The notes: generated by a model from the letters alone, not told the origin. A DNA stretch of 64,000 bases from GCA-002727735 sp038134525 (GCA_038134525.1 JAYPVI010000002.1:1-64000); one strand, 5' to 3'. Positions 8,767 through 18,250 are shown, counted from the stretch's first letter. A program made the numbers and translations.

Positions 8767-9693
8767 TTATATTTTTTTCTGAATAATATAAACTGGTCTA
8801 TCCTTAGCCTGGTCAAAAATCCTCCCTATATAAAGCCCCGCCATTCCTATGGTTGTAATAATAACACCTGACAAAAACCATATAGAAACAATTAAGCTTG
8901 TAAACCCAGTCACTAAAATTTCACCTGAAAAATATTTAACTAAATAATATAATGCAATGAGCATTGAAATAAATGAAATCAATATGCCTAATTTTACTAC
9001 AATTCTTAATGGCTTATCAGAAAATGACAATACTACATTTATGCCTAGTCTAATTAACTTCCTATAACTATATGTCGATTTTCCAGACAACCTTTTTTCA
9101 TGATTCACATCAAGTGTTGTTTTTTTATAACCAACCCAATTAACTGATGTTGGAAAATACTTAATGTAATCTTTCATCTCCTTCAATGAAGAAATTACAT
9201 TTTTATGATATATGCCAAAATTTGCAATAGAACTATCTTGTTCTGAATCAGTTAAGTAACCTAAAAACTTATAAAATATTTTGGAGAAAATTCTTTTGAA
9301 AAAAGAATCTAATCTATTCACCCTTCTAGCTAACACAATATCCCATCCTTCTATTGCTTTATTATATAATTTATTAAAATAAGAAGGATCATCCTGTAGG
9401 TCACAATCCATCACAATTATCCACTCACCGGTTGCTTGTTCTAATCCTGCATAAATAGCAGCATGCTGACCAAAATTTTTACTTAGTTTCAAACCAGTAA
9501 TTTTTGAATGAGATTTTTTTAACTCCATTATTTTTTCCCAAGAATTATCAGTACTTCCATCTTCAACCAAAATAATCTCATAAGAATTTGTAATTGGTTT
9601 AATATTCAACTTTATATGATTAACTAATTCTTGTAAAATATCTTCAGCCATATAAATTGGACTTACAATTGATATTTTAATATTTTCCTGCAT
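8767..9693 (-). CDS. Polyprenyl-phosphate glycosyltransferase, GT2 (GtrB/DPM1 type)
   Basis: 308 residues. The N-terminal GT2 domain has SIVSPIYMAEDILQELV, the VEDGSTDNSW nucleotide-binding motif, LSKNFGQHAAIYAGLEQATG and the metal-binding D-x-D in MDCDLQDD. Two C-terminal membrane helices (about residues 230-290) are followed by DQAKDRPVYIIQ, typical of GtrB-like enzymes that make undecaprenyl-phosphate-linked sugars at the inner membrane. It is 20 bp downstream of the polytopic membrane protein on the same strand. That protein may be the acceptor-side GT-C partner which uses the lipid-linked sugar in the periplasm. Confidence 0.85.
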   Translation of the reverse strand: MQENIKISIVSPIYMAEDILQELVNHIKLNIKPITNSYEIILVEDGSTDNSWEKIMELKKSHSKITGLKLSKNFGQHAAIYAGLEQATGEWIIVMDCDLQDDPSYFNKLYNKAIEGWDIVLARRVNRLDSFFKRIFSKIFYKFLGYLTDSEQDSSIANFGIYHKNVISSLKEMKDYIKYFPTSVNWVGYKKTTLDVNHEKRLSGKSTYSYRKLIRLGINVVLSFSDKPLRIVVKLGILISFISMLIALYYLVKYFSGEILVTGFTSLIVSIWFLSGVIITTIGMAGLYIGRIFDQAKDRPVYIIQKKI

Positions 9694-9713
9694 ATAAGAA
9701 ATCTATATAAAAT

Positions 9714-11399
9714 TTATACTTTGTATATAAAAACACTTTTCAAATATGCATTTTTATTACGATTCGTTATTTTCTTTACTAGCATCATTTTTTTATCAAA
9801 TGTTCTTATTGGAATACTAGACAATATATAAAAACAATTATTAAACCTTAATTCATCAAGATCTATATTTAATTGTTCAATTTTCTTTTTTCCGTTTTTT
9901 TTATACATTTCTGATGACAAAAGTTCACATACAACACCATAATTATTAAACCATTCATTTAGTTCTTTATTCCTTTTTATTTCAGGTTTAATAACTTTAC
10001 GCATTCTATCTTTATATTCTAATGGGTAATTATTTAAAAAGCCACCAATTGTCGAAATCTGATTATAATTAGCAATAGCTGAAGGAAACCCTACACAACC
10101 AATAATTTCATTTTCTTTTGGATTAATTTCTTGTTTAATTTCATCAAACATATATGGTGAATAGTACTCATTGAAAGTGTAATGTGTTTTAGAATCATCA
10201 TTAAAAAAAGTATGAAAGAATGAATTTTCAACAGCAATATTAGCAGTACCAAAAAAATTATTTACTAAAACAAGACATAATAAAATATATAATGGAATTT
10301 GAATACGTTTTTGTAGAATCAAATATTTTACTGAAAAACCATAAATTAAATACCATGCAATTGGCAAAACTGCATAGAATCTAAAAGTGAAGCTATTGAT
10401 GAAAACACTAGATGTTTTAAAATCATTAAAGACACTCCAGCCATAAAACATTTGTTCAAAAACAACAGAAAATATAATAACACCCATTAAAGGAAACAAC
10501 CATTTTTTCCAAAAAGCAAAATTTACAAAAAATGGAACTGAACCTACGACAATTAGAATAAAAGGAAAATGTAAACTTAAAAAATGACGATGACCATCTA
10601 TAAAAAACTCAAGAGACATACCAACTACTCCCTTTAAATTCATATTCCCCAAACGAAGCATTTCAATTCTTGCAGTTTCCCATTGACCGCTAAACTGAAA
10701 AATAAAAAGTCTATACTCTGCAACAACAGTGGTTAAACAAAAAAGAAACAAAGCAATTATTAGTTTCCAATTCACATCCCTATTAAACAGGAAATATATC
10801 ATGAATGCAAATGAAATAAAAAAAAGAAAAAAGAAATTCCCTAATACTAGAGATGAGAAAAAAGGATATAGAGCTATCACAATCCAATCAAATACAGAAC
10901 TTTTTTTATTAAAAATATTAAGTAAAGAATAAAGTAGCAGTGGTTGACCTGCTATGGTAAGAAATCCATTTGTAAAAAAAGGAAGTGTAGCATAACTCAA
11001 CGACAATATTGAAATTAACCCTATCTCTTTATTTAAAAAAACATACCTACTTAAAAAAAAGTACATGCCAAAAAAAGCAACAAAATGCATTAAAATCCGA
11101 ATAATAGCATATGCAATTTGGGTAGGAAACACCTTATAAATAAGAAAGGCAAACTGAATCTCTGACTTCAAATATGCTCTTTCAACACCTCCCATTAAAT
11201 AAGGAACCTCTGCATCAGAATCTGCTGACAGGGTTTCACTTTCAACTAAAATTTTATTAATTGGAATATGTTGATTTAAATTATCTCCAACTAGATATTT
11301 TGCATCATCTAAAAAAAAAATATTGGGTGACAAATAAATAAATAACAACAATAAACTTGAAATAAAAATTTTTCTATATAGACTCCCTAATAATGTCAT
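9714..11399 (-). CDS. Polytopic membrane protein of polysaccharide cluster (GT-C or DUF6044-like)
   Basis: 561 residues with roughly eleven membrane helices over the first 390 residues, then a soluble C-terminal tail of about 150 residues. The first extracytoplasmic loop carries FFLDDAKYLVGDNLNQHIPI and acidic residues, as expected of GT-C transferases that use polyprenyl-phosphate sugars. The overall layout resembles DUF6044-type proteins of Bacteroidota glycan clusters. Its position, 20 bp before a GtrB-like gene and directly after a GT2 gene, suggests a glucosylation or polymerisation role. No catalytic residues are proven. Confidence 0.5.
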   Translation of the reverse strand: MTLLGSLYRKIFISSLLLLFIYLSPNIFFLDDAKYLVGDNLNQHIPINKILVESETLSADSDAEVPYLMGGVERAYLKSEIQFAFLIYKVFPTQIAYAIIRILMHFVAFFGMYFFLSRYVFLNKEIGLISILSLSYATLPFFTNGFLTIAGQPLLLYSLLNIFNKKSSVFDWIVIALYPFFSSLVLGNFFFLFFISFAFMIYFLFNRDVNWKLIIALFLFCLTTVVAEYRLFIFQFSGQWETARIEMLRLGNMNLKGVVGMSLEFFIDGHRHFLSLHFPFILIVVGSVPFFVNFAFWKKWLFPLMGVIIFSVVFEQMFYGWSVFNDFKTSSVFINSFTFRFYAVLPIAWYLIYGFSVKYLILQKRIQIPLYILLCLVLVNNFFGTANIAVENSFFHTFFNDDSKTHYTFNEYYSPYMFDEIKQEINPKENEIIGCVGFPSAIANYNQISTIGGFLNNYPLEYKDRMRKVIKPEIKRNKELNEWFNNYGVVCELLSSEMYKKNGKKKIEQLNIDLDELRFNNCFYILSSIPIRTFDKKMMLVKKITNRNKNAYLKSVFIYKV

Positions 11400-12326
11400 T
11401 CACTTACTTGTTAAAGTTTTTAAAATTAATTTTTTCAAAAGTGAAGCCTTGTAAGTAATATTATGTAAGGGTCTAACTAGTATGCTTTTCAATATAAAAA
11501 AAACACATAGGCAAAAAGATCGTTCTTCAATTTTATCTATTGCCTTCCAAATTAAAAGATCTTCAAAAACTTTATTTAATTCATCTTTGCTAATATTAGA
11601 CAACCCATTTTTTTTTCTTCTGTAATAAGTATCTTTAATGACTAAAGCATGCCAATACTTTGCTTTCAAACTATTTTTACCTGACGCTAAGCCTCCTTCT
11701 AGCTTCCTGTAATTGTATAAAACCTCATTTAAAAAGCTAATTGAGCCCACCTCATCCAATTTGTAGTAAAGATCCTGATCTACAGCTCTTTTCAATTCGA
11801 TGTTAATTCCACTGGTCATTTCATATTTTTTCTTGCTAAATAAAGTGAAAGCCGTAACATGAAAGTCATTAGATGTAAAATAGGTTTTGTTATTGTCCAA
11901 CCCTATGTTGAAGGGTGATATGCTCACTTCATTCAGCCTTTTATCACAGATCCTATGTTGGGAAGTAACAAAAGATAAGTCTTTATCCTTATTAATTATA
12001 TCATACAACTTATTGATGCAATCTTTTTCTAAGGTATCATCTGGATCAAGAAAAGCACAATAATCACCTTGTGCCTCTTGTAAACATCGTGCTTTCGTAA
12101 AGCCACAACCTTTGTTGACTTTATTTTCAAAGATTTTAATTTTAGGATTATCCTTAAAATTTGATATGGCTTTTATAGAATCATCATCCGACCCATCATC
12201 TACAAAGATAATTTCCCAATTTTTATAACTCTGAGCAATAACGCTTTCAACTGAATCAATAATATATTCAGCATTATTATAATTTGCTATTAAAATAGAT
12301 ATTAGTGGAGAGTTATGTTTTTTCAA
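11400..12326 (-). CDS. Glycosyltransferase family 2
   Basis: 308 residues. The GT-A fold is marked by PLISILIANYNNAEYIIDSV, EIIFVDDGSDDDSI, KGCGFTKARCLQEAQGDYCA and the D-x-D motif in FLDPDDTLE. Later KRAVDQDLYYKLDEVG matches the catalytic-base region (ED/VDQD) of chain-extending GT2 enzymes. There are no membrane segments except a hydrophobic helix near residue 280 that may dock at the membrane. It abuts the next gene with no spacing, so transcription is shared with the minus-strand glycan run. Confidence 0.85.
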   Translation of the reverse strand: MKKHNSPLISILIANYNNAEYIIDSVESVIAQSYKNWEIIFVDDGSDDDSIKAISNFKDNPKIKIFENKVNKGCGFTKARCLQEAQGDYCAFLDPDDTLEKDCINKLYDIINKDKDLSFVTSQHRICDKRLNEVSISPFNIGLDNNKTYFTSNDFHVTAFTLFSKKKYEMTSGINIELKRAVDQDLYYKLDEVGSISFLNEVLYNYRKLEGGLASGKNSLKAKYWHALVIKDTYYRRKKNGLSNISKDELNKVFEDLLIWKAIDKIEERSFCLCVFFILKSILVRPLHNITYKASLLKKLILKTLTSK

Positions 12327-12355
12327 TTAGCAATTAAAAATTATCAATATGAGGA

Positions 12356-13744
12356 TTAAGAATATCTATCACATATTTGATCAAAATATTTATTTTCTTC
12401 GTCACTCCACATATCAGGAGAATACAGTTTTGATTTTGACTGATTAAAAACTTCATTATTATAACTTATATCCTTTATGCCTATGAAATCTTTAATCTTA
12501 TCAAACGAAGAGGACAAATTTTCAAGATTGATGACTAACTTTTGATCTTCTGGAATACAATTAAGTTCATTTTTAATTTTAAGGCTCCAGTAAGCATAAT
12601 ACCAACAATTTTTCTGAAAACTTGACAAAGCTGACCATTGATCTATAGAGAAATCATTAGTTAGATCGCCTTTAAGACGTGAATCTTCCCATTTATCAAT
12701 GTGTGGATCAAAAGTATCACTATTTACATTTTTTTCTTGATACCATCCCTTAGAAAAAGTTGATGAAACTGTTTTACGTCCATCTCTTTTGAGCCAGATA
12801 AATTTAGCATTTGGAAATATTTCAATAATAATGGAAATTAAATTCCCAAATTTTTGATTTGATTCACCTACGATCTTGGCTGCAGGAAATACAGCATTAT
12901 TAAGGTAAATTTCTTGTAAAAGAGTTTTGGTTTTTTCTCTACTAATAATACCATACTCATAATCAGTTGAAATTCTAAGTAATTGTTCGGACAATTCATG
13001 CTTTAAAAAAACATCAGGATGTTTATCTAAAATATTTGAAATTGTTTTTGTACCAGATCTTCCTGTTCCAACTATAAATAATAAATTAGAATTTTCTTTA
13101 TTTAACGTTGTTATTTTTCCCGAACTTTGAAATCTCTTCCCATTGACACCTCCGAATATTTTCGCTTTTTTTTGAACTTGATATTTTCTTTTATCTCGTT
13201 CCTTTAATATTCTAAAAGGGGGATTTCCAACTATGGCAAAATCGGGGACATCTTTTGAAATAACTGCTCCTAATCCTATGATCGCACCCTCACCAATAGT
13301 TACACCTGGTACAATACTGACATTCATTCCAATCCAAGTATTTTTTTTTATAATAACAGGCTTTAACTGAAAAGTATCATCGTAGGGAAGTGCCCCAACA
13401 TAATTATGATTAGCAGTGTAAATAGTTACATTTCTACTAATATGTACATTATCACCAATTATTAACCCCCCTAGAGAATAAAACCATGCGTTAGTCCCAA
13501 TATGCACATTTGACCCTAAAACAACATTTCTAGGATGAGTCACAACCACATTCCCATTTAATTGTATAGCTTCTCCTTTAATTGGGATATTTTCAAGAGT
13601 AACATCATTAGATATTTTATTCTTTTTTTCTTCAGCGCGGTTAATAAGTTCAAGAAAAATCTGTCCCATTGGCATTAATGCTTCTATTAACCATTTTCTG
13701 AAATTATTTTTAATACCGCTAACCATTTTCAAGATTTTGCCCAA
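12356..13744 (-). CDS. Fusion of left-handed beta-helix acetyltransferase and sulfotransferase
   Basis: 462 residues in two domains. Residues about 65-185 form a hexapeptide-repeat acyltransferase of the maltose/xenobiotic acetyltransferase type (GSNVHIGTNA, GDNVHISRNV, GEGAIIGLGA), with the catalytic-type His113 in ANHNY. Residues 220-462 form a sulfotransferase, starting with LLFIVGTGRSGTKT, whose GTGRSGT (226-232) is the 5'-phosphosulfate loop for PAPS; KFIWLKRDGRKTVSS is the 3'-phosphate binding region. It should O-acetylate and sulfate a glycan. It overlaps the end of wzt by 16 bp; an alternative ATG at 13726 would follow that stop directly. Confidence 0.8.
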   Translation of the reverse strand: MGKILKMVSGIKNNFRKWLIEALMPMGQIFLELINRAEEKKNKISNDVTLENIPIKGEAIQLNGNVVVTHPRNVVLGSNVHIGTNAWFYSLGGLIIGDNVHISRNVTIYTANHNYVGALPYDDTFQLKPVIIKKNTWIGMNVSIVPGVTIGEGAIIGLGAVISKDVPDFAIVGNPPFRILKERDKRKYQVQKKAKIFGGVNGKRFQSSGKITTLNKENSNLLFIVGTGRSGTKTISNILDKHPDVFLKHELSEQLLRISTDYEYGIISREKTKTLLQEIYLNNAVFPAAKIVGESNQKFGNLISIIIEIFPNAKFIWLKRDGRKTVSSTFSKGWYQEKNVNSDTFDPHIDKWEDSRLKGDLTNDFSIDQWSALSSFQKNCWYYAYWSLKIKNELNCIPEDQKLVINLENLSSSFDKIKDFIGIKDISYNNEVFNQSKSKLYSPDMWSDEENKYFDQICDRYS

Positions 13745-15000
13745 TCATAGTCAACAAAGACTCCTTGTTTGCCAATGGCCGGAAGAATTCCACTTCCATA
13801 AAAATCTCCATTTTCTACATCAAAAGAGCCTGCTCCTTTAATCCAATCCAATATCTCGCTTCCATTATATGCAGCCAAGTTGAAAATATATCTTCCAGAA
13901 CTTAAAGGTAACTTATCAAATGAAAATTCCAGAACATTATCTCCCTTTTCAATGTCAAATACTTTTTGGATGGCATCACTTTTACAAGCAGTTAAAAAAC
14001 CTTCAGAAGCATTAAAAAAACCAATAGAAAAACTTATCCCACTAAATTTTGAATGAGAAGATATTTTAAATATTATAGAAAGTGGTGAACCAGTTATTCC
14101 TAAATTTACTTTATTACCATCTTTGATCAGTTCCCAATTATCAAATAATAATCTTCCGCTTCCAATCCTATCATTACGTTCAATCAAATTATTTTTCATA
14201 TTAAAAGAGCTATTGGCTATATATTTTTCAATACCTTGATGGACAGATCCACTATACGTTAACATCCCTTTATCTAGAATACATACCTTAGAACATAAAT
14301 TTTGAACAGAGTGCATGTTATGACTTACAAATAAAATTGTTCTGCCTTTTTCATTACTTATATCTTGTATTTTACCTACTGCCTTCTTTTGAAATTCAGC
14401 ATCTCCAACAGCTAATACCTCATCAACTACTAAAATGTCAGGCTCTAAAAAAGCAGCTACTGCAAATCCTAAACGAACTCTCATACCAGATGAAAATCTC
14501 TTTACTGGTGTGTCAACAAACATATTACAACCAGCAAAGTCAATAATACTATCAAACTTGCGATCTATATCAAACTTTCTCATCCCTAAAATAGCACCAT
14601 TTAAATAAACATTTTCTCTTGCAGTCATTTCAGGATGCATCCCTGTACCTACTTCTAATAATGAAGCTATTGTACCATTTGCTTTAATATAACCTTTTGT
14701 AGGAGCTGTAATTCTAGAAATTATTTTCAATAATGTAGATTTTCCTGCACCATTTTTACCGATTATACCAAAGACCTCTCCTTTATTTAATTCAAAACTT
14801 ATATCTTTTAATGCATAAACATAATCAGATGTTGACTTTTTACTTCTGTCATTAACCTGTCCAACATTACTATATGGGTCATCCATACCTCTAATACTAG
14901 CCCACCAACGATTAAGGTCATGTGATAATGTACCCGTACCTATTTCACCCAAACGATAAATTTTAGATAAATCCTCTACTTTAAGTACCTTATCAGACAT
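13729..15000 (-). CDS. wzt: ABC transporter ATP-binding protein for polysaccharide export (Wzt type)
   Basis: 423 residues. Residues 1-250 are an ABC ATPase: Walker A GKNGAGKST (81-89), signature RFSSGMRVRLG, Walker B ILVVDEVLAVGD and the switch His in LFVSHNMHS. An extra domain of about 160 residues (265-423), beta-rich, matches the Wzt C-terminal carbohydrate-binding domain that reads the non-reducing end of O-antigen chains in systems with terminal caps. It pairs with the permease 14 bp upstream. The long C-terminus implies the exported polymer is recognised before export. Confidence 0.9.
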   Translation of the reverse strand: MSDKVLKVEDLSKIYRLGEIGTGTLSHDLNRWWASIRGMDDPYSNVGQVNDRSKKSTSDYVYALKDISFELNKGEVFGIIGKNGAGKSTLLKIISRITAPTKGYIKANGTIASLLEVGTGMHPEMTARENVYLNGAILGMRKFDIDRKFDSIIDFAGCNMFVDTPVKRFSSGMRVRLGFAVAAFLEPDILVVDEVLAVGDAEFQKKAVGKIQDISNEKGRTILFVSHNMHSVQNLCSKVCILDKGMLTYSGSVHQGIEKYIANSSFNMKNNLIERNDRIGSGRLLFDNWELIKDGNKVNLGITGSPLSIIFKISSHSKFSGISFSIGFFNASEGFLTACKSDAIQKVFDIEKGDNVLEFSFDKLPLSSGRYIFNLAAYNGSEILDWIKGAGSFDVENGDFYGSGILPAIGKQGVFVDYDWAKS

Positions 15001-15014
15001 ATAAAATCTAGTTA

Positions 15015-15854
15015 TTAAACAGTATCCATAAAATTCTTTTCTGTTTTATTAAAAATAAGAACTCCAAGAAATAACACAATAAACATAAAAATCATCGAAT
15101 AAATCAATCCTTCTATATTATTAACACCTTTCCCCAAAAAAGCGAACTTAAAACATTCAAATATATGGGTAAACGGATTAAAATTCATTATTGTCCGTAA
15201 TTTACCTTCGACTGAACTCAAAGGGTAAATAATTGGAGTAGCAAACATCAATAATTGAACTCCAAATTGAATTAAAAATTTCAAATCCCTATACTTTGTA
15301 GTTAATGAAGTGAAAATTAAACCAAAACCTAACCCAAAACCAGCCATTAAAAAAACTAAAAGAGGAGAAAATAATATCCATGATGAGGGATTCAACAAAT
15401 CAGTAGTAATTAAATAAAAAAAGAATACTATATAAAAAAGTAATGATTGAATTAAAAACTTAATAAATCCTGAAAAAATTTTAGAAATAGGTAAAATTAA
15501 TCTTGGGAAATATACCTTACCAAAAATTTGAGAGTTCTGAGAAAAAGTATCCGATGTTTGATTAAAGCATTCAGCAAAATAATTCCACATTATAATACCT
15601 GAGAGATAAAAAAGAGATTCTGGAAGACCATCTGTAGACAATTTAGCAATGTTAGCAAAAACAAAAATATATACCAACATCGTTAAAACTGGTTGAACAA
15701 AAAACCAAATAGGACCTAAAATAGTTTGCTTATAAAGAGTTACAATGTCACGCTTTATAAACATGAATATCAAATCCCTGAATTCCCATATTTCTTTAAT
15801 ATTTATTTGAAAAAGTGATCTTTTGGGCTTGATATAAATTGTCCAATCTTTCAT
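15015..15854 (-). CDS. wzm: ABC transporter permease for polysaccharide export (Wzm type)
   Basis: 279 residues, ABC-2 family with six membrane helices. The N-terminal amphipathic helix and the RDLIFMFIKRDIVTLYKQTI coupling region are typical, as are GPIWFFVQPVLTMLVY and FNPFTHIFECF near the end. With Wzt it moves undecaprenyl-linked polysaccharide across the inner membrane. It lies 20 bp downstream of the Wzc-like kinase gene and 14 bp upstream of wzt, so the three form one transcription unit. Confidence 0.9.
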   Translation of the reverse strand: MKDWTIYIKPKRSLFQINIKEIWEFRDLIFMFIKRDIVTLYKQTILGPIWFFVQPVLTMLVYIFVFANIAKLSTDGLPESLFYLSGIIMWNYFAECFNQTSDTFSQNSQIFGKVYFPRLILPISKIFSGFIKFLIQSLLFYIVFFFYLITTDLLNPSSWILFSPLLVFLMAGFGLGFGLIFTSLTTKYRDLKFLIQFGVQLLMFATPIIYPLSSVEGKLRTIMNFNPFTHIFECFKFAFLGKGVNNIEGLIYSMIFMFIVLFLGVLIFNKTEKNFMDTV

Positions 15855-15874
15855 GAAATTTATGATATTTTTTT

Positions 15875-18250
15875 TTACAACCTTTCATCCTTGCCGTATC
15901 CATAACCGTATCCATAACCGTATCCATAACCGTATCCATAACCGTATCCGTATTTCCCATAATAATATTTAAACCTATTTTTTCGAACTCCATTAAGTAC
16001 TAAAGCGTTACTACGAATTTTTGATTTTTCGATTATTTCTTCCAGGAATCTAAGACCTTTTTTATTGGCAAAATTAGTATTCATGACAAATATAGAGTGA
16101 TCTACTAAAGAAGACAATACAAGAGCATCTGTTATGTATCCAATGGGAGGTGTATCAATGAAAAAGTAGTCATAATTTTTTTTTGCATAGGCGAATAATT
16201 CTTTCACTTGATTGGAAAGCACTAATTCTGAGGGATTTGGTGGAACAGGTCCACTGGTAATAACAAATAAGTTTTTTTCTATTTCAACATTAGATTTATC
16301 AAAATTTGATTTAACAGATAAATTGGTAGAATTCCCCATTTGATTATCAAGCTCTAATTCTTTATGCACTTTGGGTTTGTGCATATCAAAATCAACTACT
16401 AATACCTTCTTACCAGAGCTAGCAAATATTCTGGCTAGATTTAATGTAGTAAATGTTTTACCTTCTCCAGGGTGAATGGAAGTAATTAGGAACGATTTGA
16501 AAGCAATTTCAGAACTTGAATCATTATTCATTAAAAAATTCATGGAGGTCCGAATTGCCCTTAGCGATTCTACGAATGTATCCTTAGATCTAATTTTAAT
16601 GTTTAAAATTTTATCAAAATCTTTTAATAACGGTAGTCCGCCCAACACGGGAATCCTAGTCAAGTCACTTAATTCTTTAACTTGAGATATTTTTTCAAAA
16701 AACAACCTTATGATGATAGAAATAGTCATAGATAGTATGAAGCCTATTAAAATGAAAATGACAACCTTCATGTTGTCTTTCCCCCCTACTATTCCTACAG
16801 TTCTAGCTTTTTCTATAACCTTTGTTTGAGGTACGATACCCGATTTAGCTATTGATGTATTTGCTCTTTTTTCGAGTAAAAACTCATATAACTTTTCATT
16901 AACTTCCAATTTTCTTTTAACCGAAGCTAAATCTCTTTGAGAAAGAGGCATTTTTTTCACTAGAGATTCGTAATAAGCAATTTCACTTTCCTCAATTACA
17001 ATCTCTGAATTAAGAGCTAATATGGTATTTTGTATATAAACGAGGAGGTCTTTTCTCTGATTAATGATTTTCTCATTCATTTTCTCTAGTTCCTGATGCC
17101 CTCTTTTAAATCCGTGAGTCATCTCCATTTTTTTTAACTGATTTTCATAAAAATCATTGATGGAATTAGACAAGTATTGATCATCACTCAACACATATAA
17201 TGAAGGAGGTAAAATATTTTCATCGTCAATATCGGTAAGGTATGTTTTAAGATTTTCTAAAGATTTTATTTTCAGTTTAATTTTTCGTTTTGATGCTTCA
17301 TGTTGCATTAGTGATTGGAAATACTTCTCTGACTCTTTATCCACATCTAAAATCCCCTTTTTGTCTCTCATATTTTGCAACTCAAATTGAATGGAATCAA
17401 TAATATGTACCACATCCTCAATTTGATAATTGATATAGGTCATCGTATTTTCATTTATACGAAATTGATTTTCTAGGGTGTATTGAATATATTGACTTGC
17501 TAATGTATCTAATATCATTTGTGAACGTTCAGGAATTTCATCTAAAAGATTGATTACAAGTAGAGATGTATATTCAACGTTTTCAATGGATAAATTCAAA
17601 ATAATTCTATTTACCCAATAATTATCATTATGCATCACAATTTGATAATTAATCTCAGAAAGGTTTTTAGCTCTCTCCGGATTTAATACAGCATTCAGTT
17701 TTGTATTAATTGAATAAGAAGTAGTGGTTTCAAGAGAATCAAAATAATGAATATTTGTAAAATTATTATCATCAATTGTGTAAGAGAGTTCATAGCTTTT
17801 GTGATCTAAGATTTTGAAATTAATAGGTAATTCATATAATCTCGAATCAAAAACATTTGCATCCACCGTAAAGGGCAGTTCTTTAAAAAACTCTTTAGTG
17901 TTTAGTCGGCCAGCTATATAGTAAGAACAAGAGAGATCTAATCTTGACAATACCTTTTGCATCATATCATAAGAACCTAAAATTCTGCGCTGATTTGATA
18001 TATCTCCATAGTAATTATAAAAACCTAAATTATTATACAAATTATCTTGATAATCATAAACATCATTACTCTTGAGCAAAATTTCAATTTTAGTATTGAA
18101 TTGCTGAACCTGTTTATGATTGTAAATCAATCCGAATAAGGTGAAAATGGGGACGATAACTAAAAACAAATACCAGTTTTTAAGCACAGCATTGAGCAGC
18201 CAAATCAAATCATTGGACGAAATAATATTGTTTGATTTTTGGTTATCCAT
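15875..18250 (-). CDS. wzc: Wzc-type polysaccharide copolymerase and bacterial tyrosine kinase
   Basis: 791 residues. An N-terminal membrane helix (about 25-45), a Wzz-like periplasmic domain with long coiled coils (about 250-440), a GNVR-like region, and a second helix (about 495-515) come before the cytoplasmic BY-kinase domain. Walker A SIHPGEGKTFTT lies near 590, Walker A' VLVVDFDMHKP near 615 and Walker B DYFFIDTPPIG near 695. The C-terminus is KYYYGKYGYGYG followed by further YG pairs and KDERL, giving an unusually regular tyrosine cluster for autophosphorylation. It controls polymer length and export. No OPX (Wza) gene is seen in the window. Confidence 0.92.
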   Translation of the reverse strand: MDNQKSNNIISSNDLIWLLNAVLKNWYLFLVIVPIFTLFGLIYNHKQVQQFNTKIEILLKSNDVYDYQDNLYNNLGFYNYYGDISNQRRILGSYDMMQKVLSRLDLSCSYYIAGRLNTKEFFKELPFTVDANVFDSRLYELPINFKILDHKSYELSYTIDDNNFTNIHYFDSLETTTSYSINTKLNAVLNPERAKNLSEINYQIVMHNDNYWVNRIILNLSIENVEYTSLLVINLLDEIPERSQMILDTLASQYIQYTLENQFRINENTMTYINYQIEDVVHIIDSIQFELQNMRDKKGILDVDKESEKYFQSLMQHEASKRKIKLKIKSLENLKTYLTDIDDENILPPSLYVLSDDQYLSNSINDFYENQLKKMEMTHGFKRGHQELEKMNEKIINQRKDLLVYIQNTILALNSEIVIEESEIAYYESLVKKMPLSQRDLASVKRKLEVNEKLYEFLLEKRANTSIAKSGIVPQTKVIEKARTVGIVGGKDNMKVVIFILIGFILSMTISIIIRLFFEKISQVKELSDLTRIPVLGGLPLLKDFDKILNIKIRSKDTFVESLRAIRTSMNFLMNNDSSSEIAFKSFLITSIHPGEGKTFTTLNLARIFASSGKKVLVVDFDMHKPKVHKELELDNQMGNSTNLSVKSNFDKSNVEIEKNLFVITSGPVPPNPSELVLSNQVKELFAYAKKNYDYFFIDTPPIGYITDALVLSSLVDHSIFVMNTNFANKKGLRFLEEIIEKSKIRSNALVLNGVRKNRFKYYYGKYGYGYGYGYGYGYGYGYGYGKDERL
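15894..15949. repeat. 12-bp tandem repeat encoding the YG tail of Wzc
   Basis: The unit CCGTATCCATAA occurs four times perfectly (15894-15941) plus 8 bases of a fifth. On the coding (minus) strand each unit reads TACGGTTATGGA, encoding YGYG. The length is a multiple of three, so gain or loss of units would lengthen or shorten the tyrosine tail without a frameshift. Confidence 0.95.

Noticed and set aside
15894..15949. Possible CRISPR-like array
   Set aside because: The units are contiguous 12-bp tandem copies with no spacers and lie inside a coding sequence.
15796..15993. Minus-strand ORF with repeated MDTV units
   Set aside because: It is an out-of-frame reading of the 12-bp repeat that encodes the YG tail of the Wzc-like kinase; the kinase frame carries clear domain motifs.
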